64,000 bases of DNA, taken from NCBI GenBank assembly GCA_009777175.1, contig WRMI01000008.1, positions 1 to 64,000 of the forward strand. The letters are read 5' to 3'. The position numbers were made by a program, and so were the translations under genes. The notes under the pieces were generated by a model. That model ran no database searches and was not told the origin of the DNA. It saw nothing but the letters and a program-made list of their open reading frames with translations. The stretch comes from Marinilabiliaceae bacterium (GTDB lineage Bacteria; Bacteroidota; Bacteroidia; Bacteroidales; Marinilabiliaceae). This document shows positions 46,943 to 56,119 of this stretch, piece by piece. Within the stretch, counting starts at the first letter, position 1. The number at the start of each line of letters is the position of its first letter.

Positions 46943-47583
46943 TATAAATATGTTTCTTTTATTCTTTTTATTGTTTCGAGGAGATTGTCATCATCGGTTG
47001 TGTCGCCAATTGCTTGAAATTCCCACTTACCACTGTTTTTGTGCAATTTACCCATAATGATTGCTTTTTTGTCAATATACTCTTTTGCAGATACATTATA
47101 ACAGGCGAATATATCTTCAACCTTTTCGGGAGTTCCTTCGTATATACGTATTTCTACGTGTTGGATTTTGGAGAAATCCTTTTTTTCAAGGTTGTTCAAG
47201 AAAAAGAATATTTGTGAAATTTTTTGGTCTATTTTCGTCAGGTTGACTGTTATAGTTTCGTTGTCGCACTTGTCATCTCCATCCATATCTCCCGCAACGT
47301 CGTCGCCTGAATGACGCAAAGCGCCGTCATCTGTTACAAACTTGCCTTTTGGCATTTTATAAGCAGCACAATTAAGGTAGTCGCATATATTATTATTATT
47401 GTCAATTAATATGCAATTTAAGTCCAAATCAACCTCTTCGGTTTTTAATAAAACTTTTGCAAAGGTTTTATACGTTATTCCCCAGTTCACTCCTACGCAA
47501 AATTCGGTGATTGGGCTACTGTCAGGCCCTTCCAAAGTTATAATCTCACCTTTTTCTAATTTTATTTCTATGTTATTTTCCAT
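46942..47583 (-). CDS. TerD family protein
   Basis: 'VGVNWG...VDLDLNCILID...GDDVAGDMDGDDKCDNETITVNLTKIDQKISQIFFFLN'. Confidence 0.88.
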   Translation of the reverse strand: MENNIEIKLEKGEIITLEGPDSSPITEFCVGVNWGITYKTFAKVLLKTEEVDLDLNCILIDNNNNICDYLNCAAYKMPKGKFVTDDGALRHSGDDVAGDMDGDDKCDNETITVNLTKIDQKISQIFFFLNNLEKKDFSKIQHVEIRIYEGTPEKVEDIFACYNVSAKEYIDKKAIIMGKLHKNSGKWEFQAIGDTTDDDNLLETIKRIKETYL

Positions 47584-47604
47584 AAGAATTTAGATATTAA
47601 TTAT

Positions 47605-48225
47605 TTACAAATAAGAATTCTTAATTCGTTCAATCGTATCAAGAAAATTAAAATCTTTTGTAGCGTCTCCAATAAATTGAAATTCCCAATTGCTTTCTTT
47701 TTTGTACAATTTTCCAATTATGAAGGCGCTATAACCTGAATGTTTTTCAAAAACTACATCATAACGACCTAACACATTCTTAATTTCTCCTAACTCGCTA
47801 TCATAAATACCTATTTTGACATAAGGTATTTCCGAAAAATCATTTTCGCCGAGATAATTTAGAAAAAAGAATACTTGTGCAACATTACTATCCACTTTGG
47901 ACAGATTTACGGTTAAAACTTCGTTATCGAGACCATCATCGCCGTCTGGGTCTCCGGTGGTACATTCTCCTCCAAGTCTCACAGCGCCGTCGTCTGTTTC
48001 CATTGCGTCTGGTGTAATGTCGGTATGCTCAGTCCAATCTAAATTTTCACACACTTCGTTGTTTATACCCAAAAATATGCAATTCAAATCCAAATCTACA
48101 TCGATGGTCGAACCATCAGTATCTTTTATGGCACCCCAATTCAAGCCAATGCTAAATTCATTTATTTTGCTACCATCGGCTTTTTCCAAATTGAAAGAAT
48201 GCCCTTTTTCTAAGACATTTACCAT
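47605..48225 (-). CDS. TerD family protein
   Basis: 'LEKGHSFNLEKADGSKINEFSIGLNWG...GDPDGDDGLDNEVLTVNLSKVDSNVAQVFFFLN'; start set to MVNVLEKG because TACTTTTG (48278-48271, minus) lies inside the longer ORF. Confidence 0.88.
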   Translation of the reverse strand: MVNVLEKGHSFNLEKADGSKINEFSIGLNWGAIKDTDGSTIDVDLDLNCIFLGINNEVCENLDWTEHTDITPDAMETDDGAVRLGGECTTGDPDGDDGLDNEVLTVNLSKVDSNVAQVFFFLNYLGENDFSEIPYVKIGIYDSELGEIKNVLGRYDVVFEKHSGYSAFIIGKLYKKESNWEFQFIGDATKDFNFLDTIERIKNSYL

Positions 48226-48790
48226 AATTTTTATTAGTTTAAGTGTTATTATTTTTGTTAAAATTGTTTGCAAAAGTAGAAAAAGTTTTTGATTATCTTG
48301 CAAAAATATAAAAAAAAATGTTTTTAAGGCAAAAGGCGTAAGTTCAGAACTCCCGCCTTGACGTTGCTATTTCATTAAAACACAATACATTACGAAAATC
48401 ATATCGCAAACTAAAGATGTCGCATTGGCTGCAACATTACGCTACCCTAACATTCACATTGAGTTGTGTGACCATTTGTGTTCTACGCTTTGAATTCCAA
48501 CAATAAAAGAAGTCTGCAAGTCAGGAGTTCTGAAATGAATATATTATGTAATCTGAATCTAAAATATTAAATTTCATTAATTATCATAATTTTAAAAAAA
48601 AAATAATTTTTAAAATATTGATTATAAAGTAATTAAAAAAAAATTAAAAAAAAAATATACAATAAATTAAAAAAAAATGCGTTAAAATTTGGAAATAAAA
48701 AACAAACAAAGTAATTTTGTATTTTAATTTTAGAGTAAAAATATTTATAAGTTTAACAATCAGTACAAATAAAAAAAATTTTATCAGATT

Positions 48791-49636
48791 ATGAAAAGAG
48801 TATTTGCGTTTATAGCAATATTAGGAATGTTAAGTTTTGGAGCATCAATAATTTATGCTCAGGATGAGAACATAGAAGAAGCTTCAGAAGAGGTTACAGA
48901 TGAAGTAGCCGAGGAAGCCGCTGAAACCGCTGAAACTGCTGAATTTACCTCCTTTGATTCGTTGTCGGATGAGGATGAGGATGCGGATGCCGATGCACCT
49001 ATCGGAATTCACAAGCAGTTAAAAATTAAGTACATCGAAGGTGGAGCAATGTTTATGAGCTTACTTATGATGTGTTTGGTCTTTGGATTAGCGATTAGCA
49101 TTGAAAGAATCATATATTTGAATCTTTCTTCGGGCGACACAAAGAGATTTATCACTGGCGTAGAAGAAGCGTTAGGAAGTGGTGGCATCGATGCTGCTAA
49201 AGAATTGTGCCGTAACACCCGCGGGCCAATTGCCTCAATCTATTATCAAGGTTTAGACCGTTTTGATGAAGGTCTTGAGGTAGTAGAAAAATCAATAACT
49301 GCGTATGGTTCCGTTCAAACAGGATTATTAGAGAAAGGTCTTTCTTGGATTTCCTTGTTTATCTCAATCGCACCAATGCTTGGTTTTATGGGAACGGTAC
49401 TCGGTATGATTATGGCGTTCGACAACATTCAAGCGATGGGCGATATCTCTCCCACAGCAGTTGCAGGCGGTATGAAACTTGCGTTAATTACAACCGTTGG
49501 CGGTTTGGTCGTTGCCGTTATCTTACAGATTTTTTACAATTATATCCTTTCAAAGATTGATTCTTTGATAATCGAAATGGAAGACTCGTCCGTTTCTCTT
49601 ATGGATATATTAATTAAATATAACCTAAAAAAATAA
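48791..49636 (+). CDS. MotA/TolQ/ExbB proton channel family protein
   Basis: TM pattern and 'APMLGFMGTVLGMIMAF...GMKLALITTVGGLVVAVILQIFYNYI'. Confidence 0.9.
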   Translation: MKRVFAFIAILGMLSFGASIIYAQDENIEEASEEVTDEVAEEAAETAETAEFTSFDSLSDEDEDADADAPIGIHKQLKIKYIEGGAMFMSLLMMCLVFGLAISIERIIYLNLSSGDTKRFITGVEEALGSGGIDAAKELCRNTRGPIASIYYQGLDRFDEGLEVVEKSITAYGSVQTGLLEKGLSWISLFISIAPMLGFMGTVLGMIMAFDNIQAMGDISPTAVAGGMKLALITTVGGLVVAVILQIFYNYILSKIDSLIIEMEDSSVSLMDILIKYNLKK

Positions 49637-49646
49637 CAACAGTATT

Positions 49647-50108
49647 ATGATTAATTTCAATAAACCATTAAAAATATTATTAGGTGTCTTGCTTGGAATT
49701 GGCTTAGTACTTTTTGTCATGATGTTTTTGGGAGGGAACGAGCCGAACGTAGATCCAGAGGCTCCCGATGTTCCAAATTTCCTTACATCGTTCATAAATT
49801 GGGGAATATTTCTCACCATTGGTGCAGCATTGCTTACATTATTATTCGAGGTCCTAAAAATTGTTATGCAACCAAAGAAAGCGTTCCGAACAGTAATTTC
49901 TTTGGGAGTTATGATTGTTTTAGGGCTGATTGCCTTAGCATTAGCCGATAGCACTCCTTTGAATATTATCGGATATGAAGGCACAGACAATGTACGAGGT
50001 ATGCTTATTTTATCGGACATATTTATTTTTACAGCATATCTTGTGTTCGGCATCTCAATTATTTTGGTATTGTATGTCGAAATAGCGAGAGGTTTCCGTA
50101 AAAATTAA
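49647..50108 (+). CDS. Hypothetical membrane protein in ExbB/ExbD operon
   Basis: Four hydrophobic segments; between exbB-like and exbD-like genes. Confidence 0.65.
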   Translation: MINFNKPLKILLGVLLGIGLVLFVMMFLGGNEPNVDPEAPDVPNFLTSFINWGIFLTIGAALLTLLFEVLKIVMQPKKAFRTVISLGVMIVLGLIALALADSTPLNIIGYEGTDNVRGMLILSDIFIFTAYLVFGISIILVLYVEIARGFRKN

Positions 50109-50132
50109 ACATTTTCAAAAAAAATTATTATT

Positions 50133-50708
50133 ATGGCATCAAAAAAGAGAGTACCTGAGATTCCCTCAGCATCGCTGGCAGATATAGCATTCCTTATGCT
50201 GATATTCTTCCTTATTGCTACTACAATGGATACAGATAAAGGTATTGCAAGGATGCTGCCCCCAATTATTGAAGACCAGCAAGATGACCAAATTGTTGTG
50301 AAAGCGCGAAATGTTTTTCCCGTATTTATCAACTTCCGAAACGAAGTTTCAGTAAAAGGTCCAATTCATTTAAGCCAATTAAAAGAATTAACCAAAGAAT
50401 TCCTAACGAATCCTTATAATTCCGAAGAACTTCCCGAATTAGTTGACACCGAAGTAGAATATTTTGGCGTTATTCCAATAACTAAACATGCTGTTATTTC
50501 ATTACAAACCGACAGAGGAACGCAGTATCAAACATATTTGACCGTTCAAAACGAACTTCAAGCTGCAATAAACGAACTTAGAAACGAAGCGGCAAGAAAA
50601 AAGTTCAAAAAATCTTACGAAGATTTAGATGAAGATCAGCAGAAGGCAATACGCGTAATTTATCCACAAAGGATTTCAGAAGCCGAACCACGTAACATTA
50701 AAAAATAA
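50133..50708 (+). CDS. ExbD/TolR family biopolymer transport protein
   Basis: 'VPEIPSASLADIAFLMLIFFLIATTMDTDKGI'. Confidence 0.88.
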   Translation: MASKKRVPEIPSASLADIAFLMLIFFLIATTMDTDKGIARMLPPIIEDQQDDQIVVKARNVFPVFINFRNEVSVKGPIHLSQLKELTKEFLTNPYNSEELPELVDTEVEYFGVIPITKHAVISLQTDRGTQYQTYLTVQNELQAAINELRNEAARKKFKKSYEDLDEDQQKAIRVIYPQRISEAEPRNIKK

Positions 50709-50714
50709 TTTATC

Positions 50715-51191
50715 ATGGCAAAATTCAGAAAAGACGACAAAAGAGAAGTACCCGAAATTGCTACGGCTTCTTTGCCCGACATTATTTTTATGCTTATTTT
50801 CTTTTTCATGGTTACAACGACCCTGAAAACATCTGATTTGATGATTGAAAATAGAAAACCTGTGGCTACAGAAGTTACAAAACTTGAAAAAAAGTCACTG
50901 GTTACATACATTTACGTTGGTATTCCACAGAGACAGTATCAAGCAAAATATGGTACAGAACCGCGTTTGCAATTAAACGATGCTTTCGCTGAAGTTGATG
51001 ATATACAAAACTATATTGTCCAACAGCGTGAGCAAATGAAAGAAGACCAGCGTCCCCAAATGACAATTTCGCTCAAAGGAGACGCTAACTGCCCAATGGG
51101 TATTATTACAGATGTTAAGCAAGCCTGCCGTAAAGCACAAGCACTCAGATTAAACTATTCGGCGGCGCAAGTAGAAAGAATTAGTTATTAA
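50715..51191 (+). CDS. ExbD/TolR family biopolymer transport protein
   Basis: 'VPEIATASLPDIIFMLIFFFMVTTTLKT'. Confidence 0.88.
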   Translation: MAKFRKDDKREVPEIATASLPDIIFMLIFFFMVTTTLKTSDLMIENRKPVATEVTKLEKKSLVTYIYVGIPQRQYQAKYGTEPRLQLNDAFAEVDDIQNYIVQQREQMKEDQRPQMTISLKGDANCPMGIITDVKQACRKAQALRLNYSAAQVERISY

Positions 51192-51212
51192 TTAAATAGG
51201 GATTTATATAGG

Positions 51213-51239
51213 AAAGCCGTCTCATTTTGGGGCGGCTTT
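51213..51239 (+). terminator. Rho-independent terminator of the ExbB/ExbD operon
   Basis: AAAGCCGTC-loop-GGGCGGCTTT followed by a T run. Confidence 0.75.
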
Positions 51240-51645
51240 TTTTCATCAAAAGAAAAATGTTGGACAATTTTAAATGTCTGCCAATCTCAGAACCCCTGAC
51301 TTGGCACAAACACCATTCAGATTTCTTTTATTCATTTTGGTAATTATTTGATATTATGTATATAACGCATTTAACTTTTGGAAAATTGAAATCCCTGTTT
51401 TATTGTTTCTAAATTTCAAATATTTATAGTATTCAACAACAAATACCTTAAAAAATAATATTGCACAAAACCCTTATATTCAAAAAACTCCCTAAATATA
51501 ATCAAGTCGTTAAGAAAAATCTTTTTTTACTATTTTTATAAAATACACTTGAAATTCAAAAATTTTATCTACTTTTGCGCCGCCATTTTTGAAAAAAGTT
51601 GTTAGAAAATTGAAAACCACAATAAGAAAATAAAAGTGTTTACAA

Positions 51646-54600
51646 ATGAGTGAAGAAATTTTAAAAGCCTTAATGCAGTTGTTTGGACTTATTACCAAAC
51701 AAGACGGAGGAGTAGGACAAAATGAAACTGAATATGTCCGCACATTCCTTAAACAACAACTAAATTCTGAAGCAGTAGAAGAATATTTTTCTCTATTCTT
51801 GAACTATTCAGATGAAGAAAAACGACTTTCAGAAAACAAAGGAGACGAAAAAGAAGGAAAAGTGCAACTTACATCAATGAAAGATTCGGTCAGAATACTC
51901 GGAATATGCAAAAAAATTAACAAACAGCTGAACCGAGAACAAAAAGTTGTAGTTTTAGTACGTCTCTACGAACTCGTTAGTTCTGACATGAAACTGACAG
52001 ACCAGCGGATGGCAATTATTAATACCGTTGCCGATGTTTTCAAAATTCCTAAGAACGAAATTATTGCTATCGAAGCTTTTGTTCTGCATGATAGTAGTGA
52101 AAAGTTAAATTTCCCCGAAATACTTATCGCCGACGACATCGACCACGAAAATAGTACATTTAAACATATTAAAACTTACGGTTTAAACGGCTCAGTGATA
52201 GTTCTTAACGTAAAAAGCGCCGAACTATATTTTATGCGAAATGTTAGTGCGGGCGACCAAGAAATTTTCTTAAATGGATTCCTCGTTAATAATAAGAATG
52301 TTTATATTTTTCCAAAAGGCAGTTTTGTTAGGCTACCAAAAGGAAAACCTATTTATTACACTGACGTGGTTAGCCGTTTTTTGTCAGATACTGACTCAGC
52401 CCGTATTACTTATGAAGTTAAAAATGTCTGGTTTAAGTTTAAATCTGGCGACCTCGGACTTAGGAATATAAATATTTCCGAAGAGCAGGGACGACTTATA
52501 GGGGTTATGGGTGCTTCGGGTGCTGGAAAAACTACACTACTGAACGTTTTGGCTGGACTTGAAACTCCAACAGAAGGAGAAGTGTTGATTAACGGTATCA
52601 ATATGCATATCCATAAAGACGACAAACTTAACGGTGTCATTGGATTAATACCTCAAGATGACCTTCTTATCGAAGAACTTACAGTCTTTGAAAATCTTTT
52701 TTATAACGCAAAATTATGTTTTAAAGATAAAAGCGATGACGACCTGACAAATCTTGTGAACGAAACCCTTCAAAGTCTCGGACTTTTTGAAAGAAGAAAT
52801 CTCAAAGTAGGCTCGCCTTTGAACAAAACAATTAGCGGCGGTCAACGAAAACGTTTAAATATTGCATTAGAACTAATTCGACAACCATCAGTATTGTTTG
52901 TTGATGAACCAACATCCGGTTTGTCATCAAGAGATTCTGAAAACGTTATGAACTTATTAAGTGAACTTGCTTTAAAAGGAAAACTGATTTTTGTGGTTAT
53001 TCACCAGCCTTCATCGGATATTTACAAGATGTTCGATAAAATGTATATTTTAGACACTGGCGGATACCCTGTTTACTACGGAAATCCAAGTGAATCGTTA
53101 ATATATTTCAAACAACTTGATGCTCAAATAAATAGCGACCAAGGCGAATGTCCTAATTGTGGCAACCTGAATCCCGAAATGATATTCAATATCATAGATT
53201 CCAATGTAATAGACGAGTATGGAAATTATACCAACAAGCGAAAAACAACGCCAGAGGAATGGAATAACCATTTTAACGAACTGCAACCAATTCCGAAAGT
53301 TGAAACCGCAACAACTCCAACTCCCCGAAATTTGAATATACCAAGCTGGTTCGGTCAATTTTGGATTTACACAATCAGAGATATTCGCGCTAAAATTAGT
53401 AATACTCAATATATTATACTGAATCTAATTGAAGCACCTCTACTTGGACTTATTTTAACACTTATAATACGTTATATATCAGACCCTACGTCTAATATCT
53501 ATATTTTTAGGGAAAACGAAAATATTCCACCATATATTTTTATGTCAGCAATCGTTGCGCTCTTTTTAGGACTGATAGTCAGTGCCGAAGAGATATTTAA
53601 AGATGCAAAAATTCTCAAACGAGAGGCGTTCCTGAATTTGAGCAGGTCTGGATATTTATGTTCTAAAATATTGATTCTTTTTACTATTTCGGCTATACAA
53701 ATGGCAATGTTCGTTGCGATAGGAAATTCAATTTTAGAAGTAAAAGATATGTATTTTAAATTTTGGATAGCACTCTTTACGATAGCGGCATCAGCAAATA
53801 TGCTCGGACTTATTTTGTCGGCATCGTTCAATTCTGTGGCAACAATCTATATCTTTATACCTTTAGTTATGATTCCGCAAATGATACTCGGTGGCGCAAT
53901 GTTCACTTTTGACAAATTGAATAAAGATTTTACGAGTATCGACAAAGTTCCCGCAGTAGCTGAAATTATGCCATCAAGATATATTTACGAAGGTTTAGTT
54001 GTTGACCAATATAAGTTTAACAAGTTCAAAAAGAATATTTTTGACGTTGAAATGGCTGAAAGTAAGAGTGATTTTAAACAGGTCTATTATATCCCCGAAT
54101 TGAGAGATATTATTGCCAAATTAGAACCCGATAACAAACGCTCTTACAAAAATGATTTGGAACTGTTAAGAAACGAATTTTCAAAAGAACAGAAACGTGT
54201 TCCCGAAATTAAAATTGATTTTATTGCTGATATCAAACCCGAACTGTTTAATGACGAAATTATTCAAAAATCACTGAAATACCTTGATGAACTATTAGAT
54301 CATTACAGAACGGAGTTTAACAAAGCAAACTCTGCAAAAGATCGTTGGCTAACTACAAATCTTGACAGGGATGCAACTCTTTTTAATAGTATAAAAGATG
54401 ATTATTTCAACGAAATGGTTTCTCGTTTTGTGCGTAAAGAGTTGGACAAAAACAAAATACTGCGACAAGGAAATCATTTAGTACAAGTTGTTGATCCAAT
54501 TTATCAAATACCCGAACCAAAAAATAAACTTGCATTCAGAACGCACTTTTTTGCACCTGAAAAACATTTTGCGGGTTTCAAATTTGAAACTTTATGGTTC

Positions 54601-54711
54601 AATATTACAATAGTTTGGATACTCACAATCATTATGTACGTAGTTCTCTATTACGACTTGTTCAAAAAATCCATGGATTGGCTTGGCGAAATAAGGAAGA
54701 AAAAGAGGTAG
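51646..54711 (+). CDS. ABCG-like transporter with TerB-like N-terminus
   Basis: Walker A 'GVMGASGAGKTTLLNVLAGLE', signature 'ISGGQRKRLNIALELIRQPSVLFVDEPTSGLSS', ABC2-type TM domain; N-terminal ~150 aa resembles TerB. Confidence 0.85.
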   Translation: MSEEILKALMQLFGLITKQDGGVGQNETEYVRTFLKQQLNSEAVEEYFSLFLNYSDEEKRLSENKGDEKEGKVQLTSMKDSVRILGICKKINKQLNREQKVVVLVRLYELVSSDMKLTDQRMAIINTVADVFKIPKNEIIAIEAFVLHDSSEKLNFPEILIADDIDHENSTFKHIKTYGLNGSVIVLNVKSAELYFMRNVSAGDQEIFLNGFLVNNKNVYIFPKGSFVRLPKGKPIYYTDVVSRFLSDTDSARITYEVKNVWFKFKSGDLGLRNINISEEQGRLIGVMGASGAGKTTLLNVLAGLETPTEGEVLINGINMHIHKDDKLNGVIGLIPQDDLLIEELTVFENLFYNAKLCFKDKSDDDLTNLVNETLQSLGLFERRNLKVGSPLNKTISGGQRKRLNIALELIRQPSVLFVDEPTSGLSSRDSENVMNLLSELALKGKLIFVVIHQPSSDIYKMFDKMYILDTGGYPVYYGNPSESLIYFKQLDAQINSDQGECPNCGNLNPEMIFNIIDSNVIDEYGNYTNKRKTTPEEWNNHFNELQPIPKVETATTPTPRNLNIPSWFGQFWIYTIRDIRAKISNTQYIILNLIEAPLLGLILTLIIRYISDPTSNIYIFRENENIPPYIFMSAIVALFLGLIVSAEEIFKDAKILKREAFLNLSRSGYLCSKILILFTISAIQMAMFVAIGNSILEVKDMYFKFWIALFTIAASANMLGLILSASFNSVATIYIFIPLVMIPQMILGGAMFTFDKLNKDFTSIDKVPAVAEIMPSRYIYEGLVVDQYKFNKFKKNIFDVEMAESKSDFKQVYYIPELRDIIAKLEPDNKRSYKNDLELLRNEFSKEQKRVPEIKIDFIADIKPELFNDEIIQKSLKYLDELLDHYRTEFNKANSAKDRWLTTNLDRDATLFNSIKDDYFNEMVSRFVRKELDKNKILRQGNHLVQVVDPIYQIPEPKNKLAFRTHFFAPEKHFAGFKFETLWFNITIVWILTIIMYVVLYYDLFKKSMDWLGEIRKKKR

Positions 54712-54714
54712 ATT

Positions 54715-54790
54715 TCAGTTTTCAGTTATCAGTTTTCAGATGTTAGTTTTCAGTTGACAGTCGACAGTTGACAGTTTTCAGTTGGCAGTT
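54715..54790 (-). repeat. Short heptanucleotide array (TTCAGTT/ATCAGTT)
   Basis: ttcagttttcagttatcagttttcag starting 3 nt after the TAG of the ABC gene. Confidence 0.75.
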
Positions 54791-54820
54791 GTTTAACAGT
54801 TCATTTGCGTTCTGTTAGGA

Positions 54821-54931
54821 ATGGATCTATCCCAAAATTTTGCAGGAATAGATTTTGAAACTGCGAATTATCTGTCGTATTCTCACTTGGAACTTATGAA
54901 GACAAGGGGCTATCTTTCACTTTGGAGTTAG
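54821..54931 (+). pseudogene. Truncated DnaQ-like 3'-5' exonuclease remnant
   Basis: 36-codon ORF MDLSQNFAGIDFETANYLSYSHLELMKTRGYLSLWS*; IDFETAN is the exonuclease Exo I motif. Confidence 0.45.
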
Positions 54932-55476
54932 ATTTTGAAAATAATGTGGATATTTCGTCGCCATTTTTCGACTTTTCAACAAATTATGCTGATAAAATTG
55001 AGACAAATAGCAATGAATTGGCTGGTTATCATATCGGGTATGTTTTTTACGCAATTTATCACAAAACTTGTTTGAGTTTGCACGATATGTTGGAAATTGA
55101 GGACATAAACATGAAAATAATAACGCATATTACGTTCAAAAAAGTGCATCACTAAAACGCCAGTACTGACATTTTAGATGAAAAAGAAGAAGTCAAAAAT
55201 CATTTTTAGAGATATAACTACCAGAATGATAAATATATATGAGAAATTTTGGGATGACTTGAAACGTATTTTCCTGTCGATAAAAAAATCGGATATAGAA
55301 GTCGGCTAAATAAATAACAAGATTATTAACAATCAAGTCACGTTTTGGAGGCTTGGCGCAGGCAGTGGTTGAACACTTTTTGTGCGGGGCAGTAAAACTC
55401 CCAAAATCCCACAAAACTTTATGCGGACTACACCACCTCTTGCGCTAAATCGCTTCGTTAGCCGTAGCCCATCTGT

Positions 55477-55893
55477 TCATATTTTCTCAATCAATTCTTT
55501 TTTCACAACTTCGTAAGCCGTTTGTGCGCTGAAAGTCAAATACAGACGAAGTAATGTTTGCGTATCTGTCAAAAAGATTTCTTCTTTTATTTTTTCGTCG
55601 ATATTTGGCAAATATACAGTTTGCGATGGCGATTCGCCGTCAGAAAATGAAATGTACTTGTGATGGCATTTAATCACATTGTCCGTATTCAAGTATGGAT
55701 TCTCCAATGCTTTTTGTAAGTCGAACAAATCACGCCCTTTTACCGTTGATACAATGCACGAAGTTTTGTGCCGATTAATTCGTCTAATTTATAAGTTGTT
55801 ATTTCACATCTGCCATTAAACCATTGATTTTTAACTTCAAACGGCACTTTTACCAAACCAAGCACATTAAAATGCTCTTTACAGTTTATTTTG
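55477..55893 (-). pseudogene. Truncated, frameshifted AbiEii-like nucleotidyltransferase toxin gene
   Basis: Minus strand reads KINCKEHFNVLGLVKVPFEVKNQWFNGRCEITTYKLDELIGTKLRALYQR* then continues in another frame as KGRDLFDLQKALENP... Confidence 0.7.
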
Positions 55894-56119
55894 TTTACTT
55901 TGCGGTAGAGTAGAGAAAATTTTTCTAAGTGGGCTCAGGTTTGAATTTGTTTCATCAACAAAAAAAATCACATGTGCGGCGTTTTCGCTATTTAACAACT
56001 ATCTTTGCACCCCAAAATAATAAAAAAGGAACAATGATAAATGAAATTTTTTCATAATACACCCATAGAATTCCATAAATTTTTTCTATTTTTGCAAAAT
56101 AATTCCAAAATAATAATTT

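Noticed and set aside
48600-48700. Poly-A/T rich block upstream of the ExbB-like gene as a special element
   Set aside because: Consistent with ordinary AT-rich intergenic DNA plus a TAATTTTG promoter element at 48712-48719
55340-55480. Possible RNA gene in the GC-richer stretch near the AbiEii relic
   Set aside because: No convincing tRNA or known ncRNA fold by eye; more likely degraded coding sequence
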